DNA of 34,704 bases from Sphingomonas sp. (GCF_019749955.1 NZ_JAIEPC010000098.1:1-34704), one strand, 5' to 3'. Shown: positions 6,855 through 15,874, counted from the stretch's first letter. Numbers and translations: made by a program. The notes: a model not told the origin generated them from the letters alone.

Positions 6855-8566
6855 CAATTCAACTCCTCTACCGCCTCGACGCCCATGATCGCCAAGCCGT
6901 TGCGGATCACCTGTCCTAGCGCATCGGCAAGATAAAGTCGCGCGGCGGTAAGCGCAGGGTTGTCCAAGATCAGGAATCGCCGCTCGGGGCGGTCGTTGCC
7001 GACATTCCACTGCGCATGGAAGGCCGCGGCCAGATCATAGAGATAGAAAGCCACCCGGTGCGGCTCGCGCGCGGCGGCGGCAATCTCGATGAGGCGCGGG
7101 AATTGCGCCGCGAATTTGACCAGCGCCAGCTCCTCGGCATCGAGCAGCGTCAGATCGGCGCCCTCGGCGGAAATCCCCGCCTCGGCAGCTTTGCGCGCGA
7201 GCGAGCGCGTGCGGGCATGCGCGTACTGAACGTAGAAGACCGGATTGTCCTTCGAAGCTTCGACCACCTTGGCGAAGTCGAAATCCATCTGCGCATCCGA
7301 TTTGCGGGTCAGCATCGTGAAGCGCACGACATCCTTGCCGACTTCGCGCACCACGTCCGCCAGCGTGACGAAATTGCCCGCGCGCTTTGACATTTTCACC
7401 GGTTCGCCGCCGCGCAGCAGCCGCACCATCTGGACGAGCTTGACGTCGAAGCGCGTCTTGCCTTCGGTCAGCGCCTGCACGGCGGCGGTGATCCGCTTGA
7501 CCGTCCCGGCATGATCGGCGCCCCAAATGTCGATCAACTGGTCGGCGCTCTGGCTCTTCTGGAAATGATAGGCGAGATCGGCGCCGAAATAGGTCCATTC
7601 GCCGCTCGACTTGCGGATCGGTCGGTCCTGATCGTCGCCGAACTGCGTCGAGCGGAATAGCGGCAGCACCACGGGCTCCCAATCCTCGGGCTCCTGCCCC
7701 TTGGGCGCTTCGAGCACACCGTCATAGATCAGGTCGCGCGCGCGCAAAGTCGCCTCAGCCGCCTCGGGCTTGCCAGCGGCTTGCAGCGCAGCCTCGGACG
7801 AGAAGAGATCGTGATGGATGCCGAGCAGCGCGAGATCGGCCTTGATCAGGTCCATCATCGCCGCAACCGCATGCGTCCTGAACGGCACCAGCCACTCGAC
7901 TTCGGGCGCCGCGACATAGCGGTCGCCAAACTCGGCGGCCAAGGCCTCGCCCACCGGCACCAGATAGTCGCCGGGATACAGGCCTTCCGGGATCGCAATC
8001 GTTTCGCCCAGCGCCTCGCGGTAGCGCAGGTGGACCGAGCGCGCGAGCACATCGACCTGCCCGCCCGCGTCATTGACATAATATTCGCGCACGACCTTGT
8101 TGCCCGAAAATTCGAGCAGGCTCGCCAGCGCATCACCGACCACGGCACCGCGACAATGGCCCATGTGCATCGGCCCCGTCGGATTGGCCGAGACATATTC
8201 GACGTTGATCGTCATCGGATCGGCGCGCGTCACGCGGCCATAGTCAGCGCCTTCGCCGGTGATCGTGCGCAACTCGCTCCGCCAGCTATCCTCGCCCAGC
8301 GTCAGGTTGATAAACCCCGGCCCGGCGATCGCCACCGAGGCGACTTCACTCAGCGTGCCGAGTTCGGCCGCGATCCGCTCCGCCAGCGCACGCGGCGCCA
8401 TCCCTGCGGGCTTGGCGAGCACCATTGCGGCATTGGTCGCGAGATCGCCGTGGCTGGTGTCGCGCGGTGGCTCGACCGTCACGCCGCTGCGGGCAAGCGC
8501 GGCGACTTCGGGAATCCGGTCAAGGGCAGCATCGAGATGCGCGGTAAAGCGAGTGTAGAGCGTCAT
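6854..8566 (-). CDS. argS: Arginyl-tRNA synthetase
   Basis: This class I synthetase charges tRNA-Arg with arginine in the cytoplasm. The 570-residue protein has the N-terminal additional domain, the HIGH-type motif HMGH at residues 134-137 inside SANPTGPMHMGHCRG, the KMSKR loop in GEPVKMSKRAGNF, and a C-terminal anticodon-binding helical domain (YAHARTRSLARKAAEAG). The chosen start (MTLYTRFTAHLD) matches the usual beginning of the family; an in-frame codon 14 residues earlier is less likely. It begins a minus-strand unit with the SPOR gene and nagZ and is divergent from the membrane protein gene at 8682. Confidence 0.97.
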   Translation of the reverse strand: MTLYTRFTAHLDAALDRIPEVAALARSGVTVEPPRDTSHGDLATNAAMVLAKPAGMAPRALAERIAAELGTLSEVASVAIAGPGFINLTLGEDSWRSELRTITGEGADYGRVTRADPMTINVEYVSANPTGPMHMGHCRGAVVGDALASLLEFSGNKVVREYYVNDAGGQVDVLARSVHLRYREALGETIAIPEGLYPGDYLVPVGEALAAEFGDRYVAAPEVEWLVPFRTHAVAAMMDLIKADLALLGIHHDLFSSEAALQAAGKPEAAEATLRARDLIYDGVLEAPKGQEPEDWEPVVLPLFRSTQFGDDQDRPIRKSSGEWTYFGADLAYHFQKSQSADQLIDIWGADHAGTVKRITAAVQALTEGKTRFDVKLVQMVRLLRGGEPVKMSKRAGNFVTLADVVREVGKDVVRFTMLTRKSDAQMDFDFAKVVEASKDNPVFYVQYAHARTRSLARKAAEAGISAEGADLTLLDAEELALVKFAAQFPRLIEIAAAAREPHRVAFYLYDLAAAFHAQWNVGNDRPERRFLILDNPALTAARLYLADALGQVIRNGLAIMGVEAVEELN

Positions 8567-8681
8567 GCCCGCGCGCTTAGCCCAAGCCGGGGCGCTGCGC
8601 AAAATCATACCGAAACGGTGGCAACTTTGGTGGCATCGCTTTCAGGGTAGTGGTAATGATTGCCATTGGGGGATTGATGAC

Positions 8682-9383
8682 ATGGCAAATGATCCAGCCG
8701 ACGAAGCAACGACACCGGCGCCAAGATGGTGGGACTCGTTCATCATCCCCGGCACGCTGCTTATCGGCCTCAGTATTTTTCTGTGGTTCGTCTATCAATA
8801 TTTGGCGATACTGCCGATCGCCCAGCGCTTCACGATCGAAGGGACGCGGCTTATCCTCGTGCTGACGCTGATCGTCAGCATGCTCGCCTTCGGGGGACTG
8901 ATGATCGCGCGCGCGCTCTATGGTGCGGGCGATCCCGACGAACTCAACACTCGCTATCGCCTCGCGCGCGAAGTGTTCCTCGTCTTCGCGGGCACGTTCG
9001 GCACGGTGACGGGTTTTTACTTCGGCTCTGCGGGCACGAACGCAAGTCCGGTAACCCCGCTGTCGGTCAAATCGTCTTTCGCCGACGGCAAGGTGGTGGT
9101 CGGCATCGAGGGCGGCACGGCCCCATTCATCGGCCTCCTCACCGCTGACGGCCAGGCAGCAGGCACGTCGATCAACAGCGCCGACCGCGCGATCAGCTTC
9201 ACTATCAGCGATCGCACCTGCCCCAAGAAAGCGAAGATTACCGTCGTCGATGGACGCGGCCAGCAAAGTGAGACGATCCTCGCGTGCGACGGGCCGGACG
9301 CGGTCGATACCGGCAATGTCACCGCGCCCGCCGCCGACAACGCCGTCGACACTGCACCGGTGACGAACAGCACCAACCAATAG
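8682..9383 (+). CDS. Hypothetical three-helix membrane protein with extracytoplasmic C-terminal domain
   Basis: I do not recognise this 233-residue protein. It has three clear membrane helices, at about residues 19-43, 56-78 and 96-116. A hydrophilic domain from about 120 follows, with beta-strand-like alternation (KVVVGIEGG, AISFTISDRTCPKKAKITVV) and two cysteines (SDRTCPKK and ILACDG) that could form a disulfide. With a cytoplasmic N-terminus and three passes, that domain would be periplasmic, where a disulfide makes sense. The last 30 residues are rich in Asp, Ala, Thr and Asn. The ATG follows GGGGGA at 8668-8673. It is divergent from argS and lies 73 bases before the M20 peptidase, possibly in one transcript. 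Function unknown. Confidence 0.8.
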   Translation: MANDPADEATTPAPRWWDSFIIPGTLLIGLSIFLWFVYQYLAILPIAQRFTIEGTRLILVLTLIVSMLAFGGLMIARALYGAGDPDELNTRYRLAREVFLVFAGTFGTVTGFYFGSAGTNASPVTPLSVKSSFADGKVVVGIEGGTAPFIGLLTADGQAAGTSINSADRAISFTISDRTCPKKAKITVVDGRGQQSETILACDGPDAVDTGNVTAPAADNAVDTAPVTNSTNQ

Positions 9384-9456
9384 GCAGCGATTGCCGGGCT
9401 GGACACGCGCGCCAAAGGCGGCAAGCTTGGCGGCATTGCCCGCTGAAAGGATTGCC

Positions 9457-10701
9457 ATGCGCCGGATCGCCCTGTTGCTCGCCACTGCCCTGATCGCGAC
9501 CTCACCTGCCCTTGCCGCGCCCAAGGGTCAGGCGGGTAAGGTGTGGCAAGCGGCAGAGGCGTTGCGCGCCGAACAGCTCACGCTGCTCGAACGCCTCGTC
9601 AACATCGATTCAGGCACGGGCGACAAGGTCAGCGGGCAAAAGGCGCAGGAACTCGTCGCCGAACAACTCCGCGCGCTCGGCATGGACGTGGCGCTCATCC
9701 CGGCCGAAAACCCGGCCTATCCCCACAATCTCGTCGCGACGCTCAAAGGGCGCGGCAAGGGGCGCGTGCTGCTGATCGCGCATACCGATACCGTGTTCGA
9801 GCCCGGCACTGTCGCCAAGCGTCCGTTCAGCACCGACGGCAAGCGCGCCTATGGCCCCGGCGTCGGCGACGAAAAGGGCGGCGTGGTTGAAGGGATCATG
9901 GCGATCAAGCTGCTGTCGCAATTGAAGCACGACGATTACGCCTCGATCACGTTCCTCGTCGAGACGTCCGAAGAGCGCGGCTCGCCGGGCACGCGTGGGC
10001 TGATCACCAAGCTCGTCGGGACGGCCGATGTCGAGCTTAATCTCGAACCCGGCGACGCACCCGATACCCTCACCGTGTGGCGCAAGGGCAGCAATTCATT
10101 CGACATCACCGTCAAGGGCCGCCCCGCGCATGCTGGAGTCGCGCCGCAGCTCGGGCGCAATGCCGCGCTTGAACTCATTCACCAGATCCAGCTCGCCGAT
10201 GGCCTGCCCAAGGTCGGCGACGGCGTGACCGCGAACCTGACGCTGATGAAGGCGGGCAGCCGCTACAACATCATCCCCGAAGACGCATCGGCGACATTCA
10301 ACGTCCGCATCCGCGATAAGGCGCAAGGTGAAGACGTCGACGCGGTGTTCCGCAAAAATGCCGCGACCACGATCATCCCCGACACCGTCGTGACGGTAAA
10401 GCGCGAGATCAGCTATCCGCCGCTGCCCGACAACCCCCAGACGCAAGCGCTCGCGACGCTCGCCGAGCGCATCTATGCCGAGCTCGATCGCCGGATCGCG
10501 CGCGGCGGCAATGGCGGCGCGTCCGAATCGGCAATGGCCTATGAAGGCGGCGTCGCCGCGCTCGACGGGCTCGGCCCGATCGGCGGCGGTTTCCATTCGG
10601 AACTGGAATATATCGAGCTCGATTCGCTCACGCCCCGGCTTTACCTGCTGACGCGGTTGATCATCGAAACGGGCAAGAACCCACCCGTGCGGCGGCAATA
10701 G
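9457..10701 (+). CDS. Exported M20-family metallopeptidase (glutamate carboxypeptidase-like)
   Basis: This is a zinc exopeptidase of the carboxypeptidase G2 / M20 type, 414 residues. It has a signal peptide (RIALLLATALIATSPALA, cut after about residue 20), so it acts in the periplasm or outside. The metal-site residues are visible: His109 and Asp111 in LLIAHTDTV, Asp138 in GPGVGDEKGG, Glu172-Glu173 in ETSEERGSPGTRG, and a late histidine in GGGFHSELEY. The dimerisation (lid) domain occupies roughly 200-310. The start is set by GAAAGG 6 bases before the ATG at 9457 and by the signal peptide. Likely substrates are N-acyl amino acids or small peptides with C-terminal glutamate, but specificity cannot be read from sequence. 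Confidence 0.9.
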   Translation: MRRIALLLATALIATSPALAAPKGQAGKVWQAAEALRAEQLTLLERLVNIDSGTGDKVSGQKAQELVAEQLRALGMDVALIPAENPAYPHNLVATLKGRGKGRVLLIAHTDTVFEPGTVAKRPFSTDGKRAYGPGVGDEKGGVVEGIMAIKLLSQLKHDDYASITFLVETSEERGSPGTRGLITKLVGTADVELNLEPGDAPDTLTVWRKGSNSFDITVKGRPAHAGVAPQLGRNAALELIHQIQLADGLPKVGDGVTANLTLMKAGSRYNIIPEDASATFNVRIRDKAQGEDVDAVFRKNAATTIIPDTVVTVKREISYPPLPDNPQTQALATLAERIYAELDRRIARGGNGGASESAMAYEGGVAALDGLGPIGGGFHSELEYIELDSLTPRLYLLTRLIIETGKNPPVRRQ

Positions 10702-10732
10702 CGGCGATTGAATTTGGGACTTTGAATCCTCA

Positions 10733-10816
10733 CCGTTCGTTTCGAGCGAAGTCGAGAAACAGGCACCAAGCGACGTCGCCCGTGGCCTGTTTCTCGACTT
10801 CGCTCGAAACGAACGG
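10733..10816. repeat. perfect 32-bp inverted repeat, family B, copy 1
   Basis: The arms 10733-10764 and 10785-10816 are exact reverse complements of 32 bases, separated by a 20-base loop. The arm begins CCGTTCGTTTCGAGCGAAGT. Within each arm TTCGAGCGAA is itself a short palindrome. It lies between the convergent ends of the M20 peptidase gene and dnaB and could act as a transcription end for both, although there is no T-run. A near-identical copy is at 15637-15715. Confidence 0.9.
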
Positions 10817-10838
10817 GGGAGAATGAATTCATCAGCGC

Positions 10839-12335
10839 CTATTGCGGCCCCGCATAATCGCTGAACCGCGTAATCTCGGGCTCGAACACCATTTTCACGC
10901 TGCCGGTCGCGCCGTGGCGCTGCTTGGCGATAATCAGTTCGGATAGCCCCTGCACCGCGTGGATCCGCTGACTCCATTCGTCATGCTTCTGGCCGACCGA
11001 GGGCGCGCTGTCGGCCATTGGCTTGCTCGGCTCCTGCATCGCCAGATAATAATCCTCGCGGAACACGAACATCACGATATCGGCGTCCTGCTCGATCGAT
11101 CCCGATTCGCGCAGGTCCGACAGCATCGGCTTCTTGTCTTCACGGCTTTCGACCGCGCGGCTGAGCTGCGACAGCGCGAGCACCGAGACGTTCAGGTCCT
11201 TGGCCATCGTCTTCAGCCCGCGGCTGATTTCGGAGATTTCCTGCACCCGGTTGTCGCTGGCGCGGCTCCCGCTGCCGCTCAGTAACTGGAGGTAGTCCAC
11301 CACCACCAGCCCGATCTCATTCTTGTGCTTGCGCTGCAGCCGCCGCATCCGCGTGTGCAGCCCGCTGATCGACAGGCCGGCGGTATCATCGATGAACAGC
11401 GGCAGGTTCTGCAGCTCGATCGATGCCTGCACCAGCCGCTGCATTTCGGCGCTGTTGAGCTTGCCCATCCGCAGCTTTTCCGAGCTGATCAGCGATTGTT
11501 CGGCCAGGATGCGCGTCGCGAGCTGATCGGCCGACATTTCGAGGCTAAAGAAGGCGACCTTGCTACCAACCGAGCGATCGGCGGGGATGCCGTCGGCAAT
11601 GTCGCGCATGAAGCGTTGCGCGGCGTTGAAGGCGATGTTGGTGGCGAGCGAGGTCTTGCCCATGCCCGGCCGCCCGGCGAGGATCATCAAGTCCGACTTG
11701 TGCATCCCGCCGGTCTTGGTGTTGATCGATTCGAGCCCCGTCGTGATGCCCGACAGGCTGCCCCCGGCGTTGAGCGCGCGCTCGGCCATTTTGACCGCCA
11801 TCGTCGCGGCCTGGCCAAAGCTCTTGATCGCATTCTCGCTATTGCCCTCGGCGGCGACCTTGAACAGCGCCTCTTCGGCGAGTTCGACTTGCTTGCGCGG
11901 ATTGACTTCCTCCGACGTGTCGGTCGCGCGGTCCACCATCTCGCGGCCCACCGTCACTAGGGTCCGCAGCATCGCGAGGTCATAGATTTGAGTCGCGAAG
12001 TCGCGTGCGCCGATCAGCCCGGCCCCGCTGCCCGTCAGCTGCGCGAGATAGGCGGGGCCACCGAGCGCACGCATCCCTTCGTCTTCGGTGAACAGCGGGC
12101 GCAGCGTCACCGGCGTTGGCCGCATATCGTTACCGCGCAGCCGCTTGATCGCCGAAAAAATGCGGCCATGGACCGGCTCGTAGAAATGCTCCTCGGTCAG
12201 CCGGTCACCGATGTCGTCGGCAATCCGCTCGTCGAGCATCATCGCGCCGAGCAGCGCCGCTTCGGCCTCGACATTCTGCGGCAAGCTTTTGGGAACCGCG
12301 ACTAGCGGGGTGGGATCGACAGGATGCGTGGCCAT
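10839..12335 (-). CDS. dnaB: Replicative DNA helicase DnaB
   Basis: DnaB is the hexameric 5'-3' helicase that unwinds DNA at the replication fork. At 498 residues it has normal length. The N-terminal helical domain begins PQNVEAEAALLGAMMLD. The RecA-like C-terminal domain carries Walker A (GRPGMGKTS, residues 221-229), the FFSLEMS segment, Walker B (LVVVDYLQLL, about 342-351), and the arginine-finger region SDLRESGSIEQDADIV. There is no sign of an intein or truncation. AAAGGCG lies just before the ATG. It is a single minus-strand gene, divergent from the UPF0262 gene and convergent with the M20 gene. Confidence 0.97.
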   Translation of the reverse strand: MATHPVDPTPLVAVPKSLPQNVEAEAALLGAMMLDERIADDIGDRLTEEHFYEPVHGRIFSAIKRLRGNDMRPTPVTLRPLFTEDEGMRALGGPAYLAQLTGSGAGLIGARDFATQIYDLAMLRTLVTVGREMVDRATDTSEEVNPRKQVELAEEALFKVAAEGNSENAIKSFGQAATMAVKMAERALNAGGSLSGITTGLESINTKTGGMHKSDLMILAGRPGMGKTSLATNIAFNAAQRFMRDIADGIPADRSVGSKVAFFSLEMSADQLATRILAEQSLISSEKLRMGKLNSAEMQRLVQASIELQNLPLFIDDTAGLSISGLHTRMRRLQRKHKNEIGLVVVDYLQLLSGSGSRASDNRVQEISEISRGLKTMAKDLNVSVLALSQLSRAVESREDKKPMLSDLRESGSIEQDADIVMFVFREDYYLAMQEPSKPMADSAPSVGQKHDEWSQRIHAVQGLSELIIAKQRHGATGSVKMVFEPEITRFSDYAGPQ

Positions 12336-12453
12336 GCCGCCTTTTCGGCGTCCCCGCCGTCGCGATCAACCCGGCGCGGCCAATCTGCGGTGGATAAGTG
12401 CGCGTGCGCTTGGGCGTTGATTCGGCGGCGCGTTCGCCCGATAGGCTGATGTC

Positions 12454-12936
12454 ATGGCCGATCCCCGGATCATCGACGTCAAGCTCGACGAGCGCACGAT
12501 ATTGTGGCGTAGCGCCGATATCGAGCAGGAGCGGCGCATTGCGATCTTCGATCTGATCGAGGGCAATTATTTCAAGCCGTTACGCGAACATGCCGATGGC
12601 TATGCCGGCCCCTACCGGATCGAGCTGAGCGTCGAGGAAGGGCGCCTCGCCATCGCGATCGGGCGCGAGGATTCGACGCCGCTCGAAACCTATATCCTCG
12701 GGCTCGGGCGCTTCCGGCGACCGATCAAGGATTATTTCGCGATTTGCGACAGCTATTATCAGGCGATCCGCGCCGCGACGCCGCAACAAATCGAAACGAT
12801 CGACATGGCCCGGCGCGGTATCCACAACGAAGCCGCCGAACTGCTCAAGGAGCGGCTTGAGGGCAAGATCGACATTGATTTCGATACGGCGCGGCGGCTG
12901 TTCACGCTGATCTGCGTGCTCCATATCAAGGGATGA
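12454..12936 (+). CDS. UPF0262 family protein
   Basis: This 160-residue soluble protein belongs to UPF0262, a conserved alphaproteobacterial family of unknown function. Recognised blocks include RIAIFDLIEGNYF, FRRPIKDYFAICDSYYQAI and IDMARRGIHNEAAELL. There is no signal peptide or membrane helix. It ends one base before the cdd start codon, so the two genes are almost certainly cotranscribed. The family role is not known to me, and the link to pyrimidine salvage is only by position. Confidence 0.9.
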   Translation: MADPRIIDVKLDERTILWRSADIEQERRIAIFDLIEGNYFKPLREHADGYAGPYRIELSVEEGRLAIAIGREDSTPLETYILGLGRFRRPIKDYFAICDSYYQAIRAATPQQIETIDMARRGIHNEAAELLKERLEGKIDIDFDTARRLFTLICVLHIKG

Positions 12937-12937
12937 G

Positions 12938-13381
12938 ATGAGCGAAGCCGCCACCTTAATCGCCGCCGCGCGCGCCGCCGCCGCGCACGCCCATGCCCCC
13001 TATTCACGCTTCCACGTCGGCGCCGCACTGTTGCTGAGCGACGGCAGCATCGTGACCGGCGCCAACTTCGAGAATGCGAGCTACGGCCTTTCGCTCTGCG
13101 CCGAGACCGTGGCGGTCGCGACCGCGAGCGCTTCGGGGCGGCTCGCCGACATCGTCGCGGTCGGCGTGATCGGCGGGATGATCGGGCCGGAGGGGTTGCA
13201 AGGCGCCGACCCGGTGACGCCGTGCGGTCGCTGCCGCCAGGTGCTCAACGAAGCCGCACAAATCGGCGGCCGCGACCTGGTGATCCACTGCGCCGGAGGG
13301 AGTGGCGACGCCTTGGCGAGCTTCAACCTGTCGGACCTGCTCCCGCATGCATTCGGCCCGGCGAATTTGGGGATGGCGTAG
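12938..13381 (+). CDS. cdd: Cytidine deaminase
   Basis: Cdd deaminates cytidine and deoxycytidine to uridine and deoxyuridine in pyrimidine salvage. The 147-residue protein is the short tetrameric type. Residues seen are HAPYSRFHVGAALL, then NFENASYGLSLCAE with zinc ligand Cys54 and catalytic Glu56, and PCGRCRQVL with zinc ligands Cys96 and Cys99. All active-site residues are intact. It follows the UPF0262 gene with one base between stop and start, and converges on the methyltransferase gene at 13424. Confidence 0.94.
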   Translation: MSEAATLIAAARAAAAHAHAPYSRFHVGAALLLSDGSIVTGANFENASYGLSLCAETVAVATASASGRLADIVAVGVIGGMIGPEGLQGADPVTPCGRCRQVLNEAAQIGGRDLVIHCAGGSGDALASFNLSDLLPHAFGPANLGMA

Positions 13382-13423
13382 CGCGCGGGACCTGGACCGG
13401 GCTAAGGCGCCGCATACCCGCGC

Positions 13424-14023
13424 TCAGCACTTCGCGGCAGTGACTTTCAGCCACGGGCCTTGGACGCCGTCATAGCCGCCGCCGATCGCTTCCTCGATCC
13501 GCACATCGGCCCATGGCGCCGCTGCTCGATAGAGCCGATCGGCCTGATCGGGCGACAGATAGTTGAAATAGCGGCCAAAACGATCGCGACCTGCGACCCC
13601 GCCCGCCTTGTAGCTGGCAAAATGCGTTCCACCGGGTCGCAAGGCGCGATGTGTGGCCGCGAGAATGCCGCTCAACGCCACCAACGGAACATGTAGCAAC
13701 GACGCCGACGCATAGACGGCGTCATAGCGTTCGACCTCATCAAGCTCGTCGAATCGCATCACCCGGACGGGGCGCTGCAACCGCTCCGATGCCTTGGCGG
13801 CGATTTCGGGCGTGCCATCGGTGGGGTAGACCACAAAGCCCTGCGCGATCATGAACGCCGCGTCGAGACCGCCGCCGCATCCGAGCTCGAGGATCTCCGC
13901 ACCGGGCTTCAACTGCGCAAGAAAGCCCTCCAAATGGCGGCTGATGCCCCCTGTGCCGGACGCGGTGTAAAGCGGCGCTTCCTTCGCATAGAAGGACAAG
14001 GTCGCGTCATCGAAAGCCGTCAT
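13424..14023 (-). CDS. Class I SAM-dependent methyltransferase
   Basis: This 199-residue cytoplasmic protein has a Rossmann-type methyltransferase fold. Motif I is ILELGCGGGLDA (about 44-55), followed by an acidic end of strand 2 (VYPTDGTPEIAAKA), motif IV YDAVYASASLLHVP, and LRPGGTHFASYK. It resembles small-molecule methyltransferases of the UbiE/TehB type, but no substrate can be assigned. GGAGG lies shortly before the ATG, fixing the start. It stands alone on the minus strand, convergent with cdd and divergent from the racemase-like gene. The 229 bases upstream (14024-14252) show no further gene. Confidence 0.85.
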   Translation of the reverse strand: MTAFDDATLSFYAKEAPLYTASGTGGISRHLEGFLAQLKPGAEILELGCGGGLDAAFMIAQGFVVYPTDGTPEIAAKASERLQRPVRVMRFDELDEVERYDAVYASASLLHVPLVALSGILAATHRALRPGGTHFASYKAGGVAGRDRFGRYFNYLSPDQADRLYRAAAPWADVRIEEAIGGGYDGVQGPWLKVTAAKC

Positions 14024-14252
14024 GCCTCCGGTTTAAGCCGATTTTGGCGGCAACAAAAGCAATCTTCGGGGGCAACGAAATGTCTCGGACGATCATGGCA
14101 AAGTGTCGCTGTCATGCCTCGCGGGAGCGGCTTCGTCGCCAGTTGCGCTTTGTGCCCCCAGCCGCGCGCCCCCCGGTTGATCAGGGCCGATCGCTCGATA
14201 TCTTGCCCCGCGCTGGCGACGGGCATCATCGCACCGGGTGAAAGGGACTAGG

Positions 14253-14933
14253 ATGCAGATCGGACTGATTGGCGGGATCGGCCCCGCCGCGCAGGATTAT
14301 TACACACGGCGACTGATCGCGCTGTTCTCCGCTGCGGATACGGCGCTCGAGATGACGACGGTCCATGCCGACGCGCCGACCTTGCTCGGCAATCTTGCGG
14401 CCGATCGCCACGCGGATCAGGCCGCCATCTTTGCCGCCTTGGCCGCGCGACTCCAGCGCGCCGGGGCCGGCTGTGTGGCGGTGACGTCGATCGCCGGGCA
14501 TTTCTGTCGGACGGCATTTACCGCGCTGTCGCCGCTCCCCGTCATCAGCATGATCGACGCAGTCGCCACAGACGTGGCGGCGCATGGTTGCACCCGGATC
14601 GGGGTCCTCGGGACGCGGACCGTGATGGAATCGCGCTTCTACGGGGGGATCACCAGCGCCGACGTGATTGCGCCGCGTCAGCCCGAGCTTGACGACGTCC
14701 ATGCCGCCTATGCGGCGATGGCAACCGCAGGGACGATCACCGCGGCGCAAAAGGCCATCTTCGAAACCGCCGCGCATCGCTTGATGGCGGATGACGGGTG
14801 CGACGCGATTCTGCTCGGCGGCACCGATCTGGCGCTGGCGTTCGACGCCACGAGCAGTACCTTTCCGTTGATCGATTGCGCCGCGATTCACGCGGCAGCG
14901 ATCGCGCGTCATGCGATGCCACCGACGGCCTGA
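14253..14933 (+). CDS. Asp/Glu racemase superfamily protein lacking the catalytic cysteines
   Basis: This 226-residue protein has the aspartate/glutamate racemase fold: the start [20 protein letters not shown], the central [18 protein letters not shown] block, and C-terminal [11 protein letters not shown]. Amino acid racemases of this family use two cysteines, in CNTAH-like and GCTE-like motifs. Here the matching positions read SIAGH (Ser79) and GGTD (Gly190), so canonical two-cysteine racemisation is unlikely. Other cysteines exist (74, 85, 183) but are not at those positions. A subgroup with GGTDL is known to me by memory only, without a function. The start at 14253 is preferred over an upstream GTG at 14238 because AAAGGGA precedes it. 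No operon partner is evident; dcd follows after 109 bases. Confidence 0.8.
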   Translation: MQIGLIGGIGPAAQDYYTRRLIALFSAADTALEMTTVHADAPTLLGNLAADRHADQAAIFAALAARLQRAGAGCVAVTSIAGHFCRTAFTALSPLPVISMIDAVATDVAAHGCTRIGVLGTRTVMESRFYGGITSADVIAPRQPELDDVHAAYAAMATAGTITAAQKAIFETAAHRLMADDGCDAILLGGTDLALAFDATSSTFPLIDCAAIHAAAIARHAMPPTA

Positions 14934-15042
14934 GGATATCGGCGCAACCGGAACGCCGCCAATCTCCCCGGCGGTCCCCCGCTTGCACTTTGCCCCCTTA
15001 ACCGCGAAAGCTTTTCGCCAAGTCCAACCTGGGGAAGCCACC

Positions 15043-15597
15043 ATGTCCATCATGTCCGATCGCTGGATCCGCGAGCAGGCGCTGAGCTCAGGCATGATCG
15101 AGCCGTTCGTCGAAAGCCAGAAGCGTGACGGCTGCATCAGCTATGGGTTGTCGTCCTACGGCTATGACGCGCGGGTGTCAGACGAGTTCAAGATTTTCAC
15201 CAATGTCGATTCCGCGATCGTCGATCCCAAGAATTTCGATTCGAACAGCTTTGTCGATCGGAAGACCGATTGCTGCGTCATCCCGCCCAACAGCTTTGCG
15301 CTCGCCCGGACCGTCGAATATTTCCGGGTGCCGCGCGACGTGCTCGTCATTTGTCTCGGCAAGTCGACCTATGCGCGCTGCGGAATCATCGTCAACGTCA
15401 CCCCGCTCGAGCCGGGCTGGGAGGGGCATGTGACGCTCGAATTCTCGAACACCACCCCGCTCCCGGCGCGCATCTACGCCAATGAAGGCGCGTGCCAGTT
15501 TCTGTTCCTGCAAGGCAATGAGCCGTGCGAAGTCAGCTATGCCGACCGCGCGGGCAAGTATATGGGCCAGCGCGGGGTGACACTGCCCAAGCTGTGA
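15043..15597 (+). CDS. dcd: dCTP deaminase
   Basis: Dcd converts dCTP to dUTP, feeding thymidylate synthesis through dUTPase. The 184-residue protein matches the trimeric dUTPase-fold family: [17 protein letters not shown] near the N-terminus, [10 protein letters not shown] at 106-115 with the conserved Ser and Arg, and [15 protein letters not shown] with catalytic Glu133. The C-terminus ([12 protein letters not shown]) closes over the active site. The start at 15043 follows GGGGAAG; an in-frame ATG at 14911 lies inside the racemase-like gene and is rejected. Confidence 0.96.
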   Translation: MSIMSDRWIREQALSSGMIEPFVESQKRDGCISYGLSSYGYDARVSDEFKIFTNVDSAIVDPKNFDSNSFVDRKTDCCVIPPNSFALARTVEYFRVPRDVLVICLGKSTYARCGIIVNVTPLEPGWEGHVTLEFSNTTPLPARIYANEGACQFLFLQGNEPCEVSYADRAGKYMGQRGVTLPKL

Positions 15598-15636
15598 GCC
15601 TGATCACGCTTCTGAGCCTGATCACTCAACTGCGAC

Positions 15637-15715
15637 CCGTTCGTTTCGAGCGAAGTCGAGAAACAGTTTGCGCCGCGCACTTGGCCTGTTTCTCGACTTC
15701 GCTCGAAACGAACGG
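15637..15715. repeat. perfect 30-bp inverted repeat, family B, copy 2
   Basis: Arms 15637-15666 and 15686-15715 are exact reverse complements of 30 bases with a 19-base loop. Their sequence is the same as the arms at 10733-10816 over all 30 positions, while the loops differ. It sits 39 bases past the dcd stop, in the convergent gap between dcd and the exbD operon. It could end the dcd transcript, but the exbD operon has its own terminator at 15821-15850. Confidence 0.9.
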
Positions 15716-15820
15716 ATGGTGGGTGATTCCGCCTTGGCGCCATCGCGGCCTAAACTGAGACAGCGCTTCCTGCTTGATGGGCGCTTTGCCGCACGCGGGC
15801 GGTCGGGCGGCGCTCGAACG

Positions 15821-15850
15821 AAAAAGGGCGGCCCCGCAGGACCGCCCTTT
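15821..15850 (-). terminator. rho-independent terminator of the tonB-exbB-exbD operon
   Basis: AAAGGGCGG at 15823-15831 pairs with CCGCCCTTT at 15842-15850 around a 10-base loop. Read on the minus strand, the GC-rich 9-bp stem ends in a run of five T (15825-15821), starting 25 bases past the last exbD stop. This is a textbook intrinsic terminator for the minus-strand operon. Confidence 0.88.
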
Positions 15851-15874
15851 GAACGTCATCCAGATCGCGATCGA

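Noticed and set aside
13382..13424. Possible terminator hairpin between cdd and the methyltransferase gene
   Set aside because: The best pairing is about 7 bp with a 27-base loop and no T-run; too weak to call.
14024..14252. Possible small plus-strand genes between the methyltransferase and racemase-like genes
   Set aside because: The short frames have no ribosome binding site or recognisable motif, and the region shows no tRNA-like fold.
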